From Shimia aestuarii (lineage in GTDB: Bacteria > Pseudomonadota > Alphaproteobacteria > Rhodobacterales > Rhodobacteraceae): a stretch of DNA of 64,000 nucleotides. The notes under the pieces are model-generated. The model made no database searches. It was not told the DNA's origin and was given only the letters and a program-made list of their open reading frames with translations. The position numbers were made by a program, and so were the translations under genes. The stretch lies in NCBI RefSeq assembly GCF_022814865.1, contig NZ_JAKVRD010000018.1, positions 19,211 to 83,210 of the forward strand, in the 5' to 3' direction. Below are positions 18,092 through 26,170 of the stretch, in pieces. Position 1 is the stretch's first letter. Each line of letters begins with the position of its first letter.

Positions 18092-19075
18092 TCAGGCCAT
18101 TCTTGAAGCGGCGGGTCCGGACGTGTTTGGGCCCGCTTTTTTGCGCCAGCGTGAGGGCGTTTCGCCAAAAGCGGCCTGAAAACAGGTCGAGAAGTGCGCC
18201 TGGCTCGAAAAACCGGTCATCTCAGCGATATCGCCAAGCGGCAGATGCGTTGTCGACAAGAGGTCTTTGCCTGTCTCAAGGCGGATTTGACGGTATTCTT
18301 GCATGATCGAGGTGCCGAGGCTGTCGCGAAACTGGCGCTGAAGCTGCCGCGTCGAGAGGCCTGCAAGGCGTGCGATCTGATCCTGATCGAGCGGATCGGC
18401 GATATGGGTCTGCATCAACTCGATGGCCGCAGTGACCGCACGGGGCAGGGCGTCATAGCGCGGCGACAGGGGGGCGGTTTGGGGCGCGTCGGCGGCGCGA
18501 ATTTCCGTCTGGATGAACCAATCCGAAATCCTTTGTGCAAAGGGCGTCCCATGGTCGCGCGCGATCAATGCGTGCATCATGTCGAGCGGCGCAGAGCCCC
18601 CGGCGCAGGTATAGCGATCCCGGTCGATGACGAAGAGCCGTCGTTCTAGGAGCCAGGTGCCGGGCAAGGTCTCGAAATCCGCGTAGTGATGCCAATGGAC
18701 TGTAAAGCGCCGCTCCCCCAAGAGACCCGCCTTGGCAAGGATCACCGAGCCGCCCGAAATCCCGCCAAGCGCGATCCCCGCATGCCCCGCGCGGCGCAAC
18801 CACGCCATGAGCGCGGGGTGGTTGAGCCGTTTCGGATCGCCGCCCGCCACCACGAAGATCAGGTCGAAATCAAGCGGTACAGAGTCGAAGGGTCGGGTCT
18901 CGAAGGGCGATCCGAGCGAGGATGTCGCGACATGTCCCGCAAGCGAAAGAAGCGTCACCTCATAGCGCGGCTGTTTCGAGAACTGGTTCGCAGCCCGCAA
19001 CGGCTCTAGCGCCGCCGCCGTCGAAAGAAGGGCGAATCCGTCCACAAGAACAAAGGCGAGGCGTCGGATTGGCAT
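18092..19075 (-). CDS. GlxA family transcriptional regulator (DJ-1/PfpI plus AraC HTH)
   Basis: A 327-aa two-domain regulator. Residues 5-170 form a class I amidotransferase-like (DJ-1/PfpI) sensor (FVLVDGFALLSTAAALEPLR; GGISGGSVILAKAGLL where the usual nucleophile Cys is Ser or Gly). Residues 215-315 are a C-terminal AraC HTH pair (LAGLSTRQLQRQFRDSLG, ETGKDLLSTTHLPLGDIAE). It is convergent with gmaS, 3 bases apart, and divergent from mgdA, so it probably controls the two halves of the N-methylglutamate locus. Its final 40 bases also encode the gmaS terminator on the other strand. Confidence 0.88.
   Translation of the reverse strand: MPIRRLAFVLVDGFALLSTAAALEPLRAANQFSKQPRYEVTLLSLAGHVATSSLGSPFETRPFDSVPLDFDLIFVVAGGDPKRLNHPALMAWLRRAGHAGIALGGISGGSVILAKAGLLGERRFTVHWHHYADFETLPGTWLLERRLFVIDRDRYTCAGGSAPLDMMHALIARDHGTPFAQRISDWFIQTEIRAADAPQTAPLSPRYDALPRAVTAAIELMQTHIADPLDQDQIARLAGLSTRQLQRQFRDSLGTSIMQEYRQIRLETGKDLLSTTHLPLGDIAEMTGFSSQAHFSTCFQAAFGETPSRWRKKAGPNTSGPAASRMA
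18111..18142 (+). terminator. Intrinsic terminator of the mgs-gmaS operon
   Basis: GCGGGTCC (18111-18118) pairs with GGGCCCGC (18129-18136), with one wobble pair and a 10-nt loop, and six T residues follow (18137-18142). It begins 23 bases after the gmaS stop codon. It lies entirely within the 3' coding end of the convergent GlxA-like gene, whose last residues it encodes in reverse complement. Confidence 0.75.
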
Positions 19076-19178
19076 GGTGTCAAAAATTGTCCCAAAAAAG
19101 AAACCAAAAGTCCTGTGAATATAAGTATAGCGACCATGCTCCCGCTAGAAAAGTCTTTAGATACAAAGGAGCGAATGG

Positions 19179-20429
19179 ATGCGGTTTTCCGGTTTCCGGG
19201 TCGTCAAGGAGGCCCTGACAGGGCACAAGGGCTGGGGGATGCTATGGCGCAATCCCGATCCCAAACCCGCCTATGACATTGTGATTGTCGGCGGCGGTGG
19301 GCATGGTCTCGCCACCGCCTTCTATCTCGCCAAGACCTTCAAACAGGCGCGGGTTGCGGTGCTCGAAAAGGGCTGGCTCGGGTCGGGCAATATCGGGCGC
19401 AACACGACGATCATCCGGTCCAACTATCTCTTGCCGGGCAACGAGCCGTTTTACGAGTTTTCCATGAAACTCTGGGAGAACCTTGAGCAGGAGACGAATT
19501 TCAACTCGATGGTCTCGCAGCGCGGGATCATTAACCTCTACCACACCGATGGCCAGCGCGATGCCTACCGACGGCGCGGCAATGCGATGCTTCTGGCGGG
19601 GGCGGATGCGCGACTTCTTGGGCAGGACGAGGTGCGCGAGATCGCGCCCTTCCTCAATTTCGACAATGCGCGTTTCCCGATCAAGGGCGGCCTGATGCAG
19701 CCCCGCGCCGGCACCGCGCGCCATGATGGTGTCGCCTGGGGCTATGCGCGCGGCGCCGATATGCGCGGCGTCGATATCATCCAGAATTGCGAGGTGACGG
19801 GCTTTCGCATCGAGGGCGGCAAGGTGCAGGGCGTCGAGACCTCGCGCGGCTATATCGGAGCGGGCAAGGTCGGCGTCGCAGTCGCGGGAAATTCGAGCCG
19901 TGTTATGGCGATGGCGGGCATGCGCCTGCCGATCGAGAGCCATGTGCTACAGGCCTTCGTGTCCGAAGGTCTCAAACCGACGATTCCCGGCGTCATCACC
20001 TTCGGCGCGGGCCATTTCTATGTGAGCCAGTCCGACAAGGGCGGGCTTGTCTTTGGCGGTGATATTGACGGCTACAACTCCTATGCTCAACGCGGCAACC
20101 TGCCCGTGGTCGAGGATGTGATTGAGGGCGGCATGGCGCTCATGCCGATGATCGGGCGCGCGCGCCTCCTGCGCTCTTGGGGTGGCATCATGGACATGTC
20201 GATGGACGGCTCTCCCATCATCGACCGAACCGAGATCGACGGGCTCTATTTCAATGGCGGCTGGTGTTATGGTGGGTTCAAGGCAACCCCGGCCTCGGGA
20301 TATGCCTTTGCCCATCTCCTCGCCACCGACCGCCCGCACGAAACAGCCGAAGCCTATCGCTTTGATCGTTTCGCGCGCGGCTATGTCATCGACGAAAAGG
20401 GCGTTGGCGCCCAACCCAACCTGCATTGA
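19179..20429 (+). CDS. mgdA: N-methylglutamate dehydrogenase subunit A (sarcosine oxidase beta-like)
   Basis: A 416-aa FAD flavoprotein homologous to SoxB. The Rossmann motif YDIVIVGGGGHGLATAFYLA starts near residue 28, and MQPRAGTARHDGVAWGYARG near residue 172 holds the His expected to carry covalent FMN. The ATG at 19179 has AAAGGA 8 bases upstream. As a subunit of the heterotetramer it oxidises N-methylglutamate to glutamate, releasing C1 to tetrahydrofolate through MgdC. Homology alone would allow sarcosine oxidase; linkage to mgsABC and gmaS favours NMG dehydrogenase. Confidence 0.87.
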   Translation: MRFSGFRVVKEALTGHKGWGMLWRNPDPKPAYDIVIVGGGGHGLATAFYLAKTFKQARVAVLEKGWLGSGNIGRNTTIIRSNYLLPGNEPFYEFSMKLWENLEQETNFNSMVSQRGIINLYHTDGQRDAYRRRGNAMLLAGADARLLGQDEVREIAPFLNFDNARFPIKGGLMQPRAGTARHDGVAWGYARGADMRGVDIIQNCEVTGFRIEGGKVQGVETSRGYIGAGKVGVAVAGNSSRVMAMAGMRLPIESHVLQAFVSEGLKPTIPGVITFGAGHFYVSQSDKGGLVFGGDIDGYNSYAQRGNLPVVEDVIEGGMALMPMIGRARLLRSWGGIMDMSMDGSPIIDRTEIDGLYFNGGWCYGGFKATPASGYAFAHLLATDRPHETAEAYRFDRFARGYVIDEKGVGAQPNLH

Positions 20430-20438
20430 GGTGACGGT

Positions 20439-20726
20439 ATGCTGATCCCCCATCCCCTTCTCGGTCTACGTGACTCACAGGAGTTTACCTACCTTGGCGA
20501 TGCTGCGCTCATGGATCGCCCCGATCCCGCAGGCGGCAATGCCGAAGCGGCGTTCACCGACTATGTCTTCCTGCGTGACAACCCGGCAGGTGTCCATCGC
20601 GAGCTTTGGTTCCATGAACAGGGCGACCGTTCCTGGCTCGTCGTGACGCGCGATACCGTGACCCATGAAATCCTCGGCGCGGAACTGGCGCGCGATGTGA
20701 AACTTAACGAGGAGGGCGCGCAATGA
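20439..20726 (+). CDS. mgdB: N-methylglutamate dehydrogenase subunit B (sarcosine oxidase delta-like)
   Basis: A 95-aa homologue of SoxD. Canonical SoxD binds zinc through Cys6, Cys9, His59 and Cys63. Here the N-terminus is MLIPHPLLG and the later site is FHEQGDR, so His59 remains, residue 63 is Asp, and the protein contains no cysteine at all. The rest of the fold (EFTYLGDA, DYVFLRDNPAG, LVVTRDTVTHEI) is intact. GAGGTG precedes the ATG, and the stop overlaps the mgdC start (ATGA). Confidence 0.85.
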   Translation: MLIPHPLLGLRDSQEFTYLGDAALMDRPDPAGGNAEAAFTDYVFLRDNPAGVHRELWFHEQGDRSWLVVTRDTVTHEILGAELARDVKLNEEGAQ

Positions 20727-23668
20727 CCCGGCTCAATGGCGGTCTTGTCGATCGCGGCACGACGCTCTCGTTTGCCTTCAACGGCAAAAGCTACGCAGGC
20801 CACCCCGGCGATACGCTCGCCTCCGCACTTCTTGCCAACGGTGTGCAGCTCATGGGGCGGAGCTTTAAATATCACCGCCCGCGCGGCGTTTTCTCGGCCG
20901 GATCGGAAGAACCGAACGCCATGGTCGAACTGCGCGAAGGCGCGCGGCAGGAGCCGAATACCCGCGCGACGGTCACTGAACTCTACGATGGCCTCATCGC
21001 CCGGAGCCAGAACCACCTTGGCCCGCTCAACCGTGATCTTCTCGCGATGAACGACTATTTCGCGCCCTTCTTCGCGGCGGGGTTTTACTATAAGACCTTC
21101 ATGTGGCCGCGCGCCTTCTGGGAAAAGCTCTACGAGCCGATGATCCGGGGCGCGGCGGGGCTTGGCCGCCTGTCGAAGCAGGCCGACCCGGATGCTTATG
21201 ACAAAGGCTTCCTGCATTGCGATCTCCTTGTGATCGGTGGCGGCGCGGCGGGGCTTGCTGCGGCGCTGACGGCGGGCCGTGCGGGCGCGCAGGTCATCCT
21301 CGCGGACGAAGATTTCCGCCTTGGTGGGCGGCTTCTCGCAGAGAGCCATACGCTTGATGATGCGCCCGCGACCGGTTGGGCCGCAAGCGTGGCGCAGGAA
21401 CTCGCCAGTCTGCCGAATGTGCGCCTGATGACGCGCACGACGGTGTTCGGCGTCTACGACCATGGCGTCTATGGCGCAGTGGAGCGGGTCGCGGATCATC
21501 TCGCAACCCCCGGTCCTCGCGTGCGTCAGTCGCTCTGGCGGATCACCGCGAAACGCGCTGTCCTCGCGGCGGGCGCGACCGAGCGGCATATCCCTTTCGC
21601 GGACAATGACCGCCCCGGGATCATGCTCGCAGGGGCGATGCGCGCCTATGCCAACCGCTGGGCGACCGCCCCGACGCGCAACGCTGCTGATCCGGTCGCG
21701 GTCTTTGCGAACAACGATGACGGCCACCGCACCGCGCTCGACCTCATGGCCAAGGGCGTGCCGGTCCTCGGCGTGATCGATCCGCGCCCGGACGCGCCCC
21801 GCCTTGGAGACTATGACCTTTTCGCGGGCGGCGTGATCGATGGCACCAAGGGGCGGCTTGGCCTCTCCGCAATTCGCATCACGCAGGACGGCCGCTCCTC
21901 GTGGCACCGTTGTGGCGCGCTCGGTGTCGCCGGGGGCTGGAACCCCAATGTCCACCTTGCCTCGCACCATCGCGGGCGCCCAGTCTGGGAAGAGACGCTT
22001 CTTGCCTTCGTGCCGGGCACGGGCGGGCCGTCCGGCCTGTTCCCCGCCGGGGCCGCAGCTGGTAAGGGCAGCACCGCCGCCGCCTTGCAAAGCGGCATGG
22101 AGGCAGCACGAAAAGCGCTCGCGGAGATCGGCATTGCCGCGACTGCGTTGTCTTTGCCCGACGCAGAGGACGCGCCGATCCGGCAAGCTGCCTTCTGGCA
22201 TGTGCCAGGCAAGCGTCGCGCATGGGTCGATTTCCAGAATGACGTGACCGTCAAGGACATTGCCCTGGCGCATAAGGAAAACATGCGTCCGGTCGAACAT
22301 CTCAAACGTTGGACCACCCTTGGCATGGCGACGGATCAGGGCAAGACGGCCAATATCTCCGCGCTCGCCGTGATGGCGGAACTGACCGACAAGACGATCC
22401 CGGAAACCGGCACGACGATCTTCCGCCCGCCCTATACCGGTGTGTCGCTCTCGGTGCTTGGCGGTGGCGATACCGGTGCGCATTTCCGTCCCAAACGCCT
22501 CACCCCGACCCATCATTGGGCCGAGGAACAGGGCGCGGTGTTCGTCGAGGTCGGCGCATGGATGCGGGCACAGTATTTCCCGCGCCCCGGCGAAACCCAC
22601 TGGCGCGAAACCGTCGATCGCGAGGCCAAGGCCGTGCGTGCCGGTGTGGGGCTCTGCGATGTCACGACGCTCGGCAAGGTTGATGTGCAGGGGGCGGATG
22701 CCGGAGAATTCCTCAACCGCCTCTATTCCAACATGATGGGCACGCTCGCTGTTGGCAAAGTCCGCTATGGGTTGATGTTGCGCGAAGACGGACATGCCTA
22801 TGATGATGGCACCTGCGCGCGCCTGTCCGAGGATCACTACGTTGTCACCACGACGACAGCCAATGCCGGGCCGGTCTATCGCAATATGGAATTCGCGCGC
22901 CAATGCCTCTGGCCGGACCTTGACGTGCAGGTCATCTCGACCACGGATGCCTGGGCGCAGATCGCTGTCGCCGGACCGAAATCGCGGGCGCTGCTCGAAC
23001 GTATCGTCGATGAATTCGACCTCTCGAACGCGGCTTTCCCCTTCATGGCATGCGCCGAGATGACCGTCTGCAAGGGCCTGCGTGCGCGGCTGTTCCGTAT
23101 CTCTTTCTCGGGTGAACTTGCCTATGAGATCGCGGTGCCTGCGCGCTATGGCCAAGCCCTCATGGCGCGGCTCATGGAGGCGGGCGCGGACCTCGGTGTG
23201 ACCCCCTACGGCACCGAGGCGCTTGGCGTCTTGCGGATCGAGAAGGGCCATGCCGCCGGGGCCGAGTTGAACGGTCAAACCACGGCGCAAATGCTTGGTC
23301 TTGGGCGCATGGTGTCGCAGAAGAAGGACTCGATCGGCGCGATCATGTCGCGTCGCGAGGGCCTTGCCGCCGACCGTCGCCGTCTTGTCGGTCTGACTCC
23401 TGTCGACCCTGCCGCCACCGTCACCCCCGGCGCGCATCTCTTCGCGGAAGGTGCGGCGCGTTCCATGGCGACGGATCAGGGCTGGATCACCTCCGCGGCC
23501 TTCTCGCCGCATCTGGGATCGTCCATAGGCCTCGGGTTTCTCGAAGATGGAGAGACCCGCATGGGCGAAATCCTTGTCGCCGCGAACCCCCTCGAAGGAC
23601 AAGAGACCCGACTCAAGGTCGTCTCTGCCCATTTCATCGACCCGGAAGGAGAGCGTCTCCGTGACTGA
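20723..23668 (+). CDS. mgdC: N-methylglutamate dehydrogenase subunit C (sarcosine oxidase alpha-like)
   Basis: A 981-aa SoxA homologue of full length. The N-terminal ferredoxin-like domain (residues 15-100, GHPGDTLASALLANGV, without iron-sulfur cysteines) is followed by an NAD-binding Rossmann domain from about 170 (LLVIGGGAAGLAAALTAG) and a C-terminal GcvT-like aminomethyltransferase domain (about 590-980, with GVGLCDVTTLGKVDVQG and SFSGELAYEIAVP) that passes the methyl-derived carbon to tetrahydrofolate. It overlaps mgdB and mgdD by a few bases, so all are translated from one message. Confidence 0.9.
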   Translation: MTRLNGGLVDRGTTLSFAFNGKSYAGHPGDTLASALLANGVQLMGRSFKYHRPRGVFSAGSEEPNAMVELREGARQEPNTRATVTELYDGLIARSQNHLGPLNRDLLAMNDYFAPFFAAGFYYKTFMWPRAFWEKLYEPMIRGAAGLGRLSKQADPDAYDKGFLHCDLLVIGGGAAGLAAALTAGRAGAQVILADEDFRLGGRLLAESHTLDDAPATGWAASVAQELASLPNVRLMTRTTVFGVYDHGVYGAVERVADHLATPGPRVRQSLWRITAKRAVLAAGATERHIPFADNDRPGIMLAGAMRAYANRWATAPTRNAADPVAVFANNDDGHRTALDLMAKGVPVLGVIDPRPDAPRLGDYDLFAGGVIDGTKGRLGLSAIRITQDGRSSWHRCGALGVAGGWNPNVHLASHHRGRPVWEETLLAFVPGTGGPSGLFPAGAAAGKGSTAAALQSGMEAARKALAEIGIAATALSLPDAEDAPIRQAAFWHVPGKRRAWVDFQNDVTVKDIALAHKENMRPVEHLKRWTTLGMATDQGKTANISALAVMAELTDKTIPETGTTIFRPPYTGVSLSVLGGGDTGAHFRPKRLTPTHHWAEEQGAVFVEVGAWMRAQYFPRPGETHWRETVDREAKAVRAGVGLCDVTTLGKVDVQGADAGEFLNRLYSNMMGTLAVGKVRYGLMLREDGHAYDDGTCARLSEDHYVVTTTTANAGPVYRNMEFARQCLWPDLDVQVISTTDAWAQIAVAGPKSRALLERIVDEFDLSNAAFPFMACAEMTVCKGLRARLFRISFSGELAYEIAVPARYGQALMARLMEAGADLGVTPYGTEALGVLRIEKGHAAGAELNGQTTAQMLGLGRMVSQKKDSIGAIMSRREGLAADRRRLVGLTPVDPAATVTPGAHLFAEGAARSMATDQGWITSAAFSPHLGSSIGLGFLEDGETRMGEILVAANPLEGQETRLKVVSAHFIDPEGERLRD

Positions 23669-24221
23669 CCTGACACCGATCACCGCCCTCGGGGCCAAGA
23701 CCGCGCGCAAGGAAACCTACGACGCGCTCACACTCTCCGAAAACCCCGAGCTTGCCTTGGCCTCGCTTGCCCTGCGCCGCGATCAAACCCCGCCATCACC
23801 TTTCGGTCTGCGCCTTCCGGACCCCGGACACTGCGCAGACAAAGGCTCGGTCGCAGCGTTCTGGACCGCCCCCGGCCAATGGATGATCGAGGCGCCGGGC
23901 CGTGCCAACGAGGATTTTGCCGCACGTCTAGAAGAAGAGGTTCCGGGGGGCTCCATCTCCGAGCAAACCGATGCCTGGACCGCCATCGAGATCACGGCGA
24001 AAAATTCGGCGGCGCTTGAGGCGTTGATGCAGAAATTGGTCAATCTCGATCCCGCGCAAATAGCACCGGGACACGCTGCGCGAACGGGCTTGGAACACAT
24101 GAGTGTTTACCTTATTCGCAGGTCGGAGACACACCTAGCAGTGATGGGGATGCGCAGCTTTGCAGCGGCGCTCTGGCATGCGCTCGTGACGGCTGCGGCG
24201 CGCATTGATCAGACGGCCTAA
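23661..24221 (+). CDS. mgdD: N-methylglutamate dehydrogenase subunit D (sarcosine oxidase gamma-like)
   Basis: A 186-aa SoxG homologue. The GTG at 23661 overlaps the mgdC stop and has GGAG about 10 bases upstream; the frame is open further upstream only as part of mgdC coding sequence. WTAPGQWMIEAPG and TDAWTAIEI are the recognisable conserved segments, and the C-terminal SFAAALWHALVTAAARI helix resembles the GcvT-type fold of SoxG. It is the last subunit of the tetramer and the least conserved. Confidence 0.82.
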   Translation: MTDLTPITALGAKTARKETYDALTLSENPELALASLALRRDQTPPSPFGLRLPDPGHCADKGSVAAFWTAPGQWMIEAPGRANEDFAARLEEEVPGGSISEQTDAWTAIEITAKNSAALEALMQKLVNLDPAQIAPGHAARTGLEHMSVYLIRRSETHLAVMGMRSFAAALWHALVTAAARIDQTA

Positions 24222-24311
24222 TATCCTCGAACTGACCCGCTTTCGGGATGCTACATCCCTCTCTCTTTTCCTTACCGCGCCCGGCGGGACCATGACCACT
24301 TGGAGACCGAC

Positions 24312-25196
24312 ATGACCAAACATTGCCTGACCGTTGCCTGTGCAAGTCGCCGGGGTATCGTCGCCGCAATTGCGACCTTCCTTGCCGAGCACGGCTGCAA
24401 CATCACCGACTCTTCGCAATATGATGACATGGAGACCGGCAATTTCTTCATGCGGATCAGCTTTACCTCTGAGAAGGGCGCCACGCAGGAGCAACTTGAC
24501 GCCGCTTTCGACGCCATCGCGCAAGAGTTCGAGATGCGTTACGCCTTCCATGACCTTGCCAGCAAGATGAAGGTCGTGATCATGGTCTCGCGCTTTGGCC
24601 ACTGTCTCAACGATCTTCTGTATCGCGTCCGCATCGGGGCGCTGCCCATTGAGATCGTTGCAGTGATTTCAAACCATATGGACTACCAGAAGGTCGTGGT
24701 GAACAACGACATCCCATTCCATTGCATTCGCGTCACCAAGGAAAATAAACCTCAGGCCGAATCCGCTATCATGCAAGTTGTGGAGGAGGCCGGGGCCGAG
24801 TTGATCGTCCTTGCGCGCTATATGCAAATCCTCTCGGATGAGATGTGTCAGAAGATGTCGGGACGGATCATCAACATCCACCACTCCTTCTTGCCGTCCT
24901 TCAAAGGTGCAAACCCCTATAAACAAGCCTATGCGCGCGGCGTGAAACTCATTGGGGCGACCTCGCACTACGTGACGGCGGACCTCGACGAAGGACCGAT
25001 CATTGAACAGGACATCGTGCGCGTGACCCATGCGCAAAGCCCCGAGGACTATGTCTCGCTTGGTCGCGATGTCGAAAGCCAAGTCCTTGCCCGCGCGATC
25101 CACGCGCATGCCAACCATCGCGTCTTTCTTGACGGCAACAAGACCGTCGTATTCCAAGCTTCGCCCGGCAGCTATTCAAGCGAGCGTATGGGCTAG
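24312..25196 (+). CDS. purU: Formyltetrahydrofolate deformylase
   Basis: A 294-aa PurU with an N-terminal ACT domain (residues 1-85, VACASRRGIVAAIATFLAE) and a C-terminal formyltransferase-like domain. The catalytic region contains SNHMDY, the INIHHSFLPSFKGANPYKQA loop (Asn-His-His) and GATSHYVTADLDEGPII with the catalytic Asp. It hydrolyses 10-formyl-THF to formate and THF, so it drains C1 produced by NMG dehydrogenase. The ATG at 24312 has GGAG 7 bases upstream. Its 3' end overlaps the convergent LysR gene by 21 bases. Confidence 0.92.
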   Translation: MTKHCLTVACASRRGIVAAIATFLAEHGCNITDSSQYDDMETGNFFMRISFTSEKGATQEQLDAAFDAIAQEFEMRYAFHDLASKMKVVIMVSRFGHCLNDLLYRVRIGALPIEIVAVISNHMDYQKVVVNNDIPFHCIRVTKENKPQAESAIMQVVEEAGAELIVLARYMQILSDEMCQKMSGRIINIHHSFLPSFKGANPYKQAYARGVKLIGATSHYVTADLDEGPIIEQDIVRVTHAQSPEDYVSLGRDVESQVLARAIHAHANHRVFLDGNKTVVFQASPGSYSSERMG

Positions 25197-26066
25197 GGCA
25201 CTGGTCGCGTCATGAAGACAGCGCTTGGCGTCCGAGAGGATCTCTTCTGATGAGGTTTGCTCTCGCGCGTAGAGAAAGACCTGCCGCATGTCCGGCAGGT
25301 CGGCGACCGGGCGAAACACCAATCCCTCCGGGGCAAGCTCGGTGACAAGCTGCGGCAGCACCGTGATCCAATCCCCCTCGCGTACCATGGCGAGAAGGGA
25401 TTGCGTATTGTGCACCGTGATATCGACCCCGGCGAGCGCGGCACGAAAGGCCGGGGTCTCGATCTGGTCGCATAGCGCATTGCGCAGAAACGGCGCGCTA
25501 AACACATCCGCGATGGTGAGGGGGGTGGTCCGCATTGCAAGCGGATGCCTGTCCGCCAGCACGATCCCGAAGGGATCACGAAACAAGAGCGAAGTGGCGA
25601 CACCGTTCAGCATATGTTCTGACGAGGCAATCCCGATGTCGGCCCAGCCCTGAACCAAGGCTTCTAGAACCTGCTTCGTGTCTGCGTCGCGCAGTTCGAT
25701 GCGCAGGCCCGGGTGCTGTGCCGACATGCGCCGAACCAAGTGCGGAAAGGCCAAAGACGCGACGGATGGCACCGCCGACACCCGCAATAGACCCTGCGGT
25801 GCCCGCGCCGAAAGCTCGATGGCAGAAACGGTGCTGTCGAACTGGCTGATCTGGCTTTGTCCGAGACGCAAAACTTGTTCGCCAAGTGGTGTGAGACGGT
25901 TCTTTCGCTCACCCTCAAAAAGCGGGCTGCCAAGGTGCATTTCAAGCTGTTTCAAGGTCATTGAGACGGCGGATTGCGTGCGGCCAAGCCGGTCTGCCGC
26001 ATCCGCGAGATTGCCCGCCTGTGCCACAGCACAGAAACTGCGCAGCATTTCGATCTTGATTGCCAT
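25176..26066 (-). CDS. LysR family transcriptional regulator
   Basis: A 296-aa LysR regulator with N-terminal HTH (NLADAADRLGRTQSAVSMTL at about 15-34) and an effector domain. The ATG at 26066 is preferred over a GTG one codon earlier. It is transcribed divergently from the aldehyde dehydrogenase operon at 26171-31867 with a 104-base gap, so it is the candidate regulator of that operon. Its tail overlaps the end of purU in antisense orientation. Confidence 0.87.
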   Translation of the reverse strand: MAIKIEMLRSFCAVAQAGNLADAADRLGRTQSAVSMTLKQLEMHLGSPLFEGERKNRLTPLGEQVLRLGQSQISQFDSTVSAIELSARAPQGLLRVSAVPSVASLAFPHLVRRMSAQHPGLRIELRDADTKQVLEALVQGWADIGIASSEHMLNGVATSLLFRDPFGIVLADRHPLAMRTTPLTIADVFSAPFLRNALCDQIETPAFRAALAGVDITVHNTQSLLAMVREGDWITVLPQLVTELAPEGLVFRPVADLPDMRQVFLYAREQTSSEEILSDAKRCLHDATSALAHTLA

Positions 26067-26080
26067 CACTTAAGGTTTCC

Positions 26081-26094
26081 TGAAATTTCTTTCA
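26081..26094. promoter_or_regulatory. Candidate LysR operator in the divergent gap
   Basis: A perfect dyad TGAAA-N4-TTTCA (26081-26094) in an AT-rich patch lies 15 bases upstream of the LysR start and 77 bases before the aldehyde dehydrogenase start. It has the spacing of a LysR-type half-site pair. It is only a pattern match in the right place. Confidence 0.35.
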
Positions 26095-26170
26095 ATTGTT
26101 TGAGTTTGACTGATGCGGTCTGCCTTGTCCATCCTGAGCCAATACCACCTATCAGATAAAGAGGGCTCTC

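Noticed and set aside
20561..23710. A 1049-codon open frame antisense to mgdC
   Set aside because: It is a compositional shadow of the GC-rich mgdC gene: Arg/His-rich low-complexity translation, no ribosome site, and no family motif, while the sense frame is a clear SoxA homologue.
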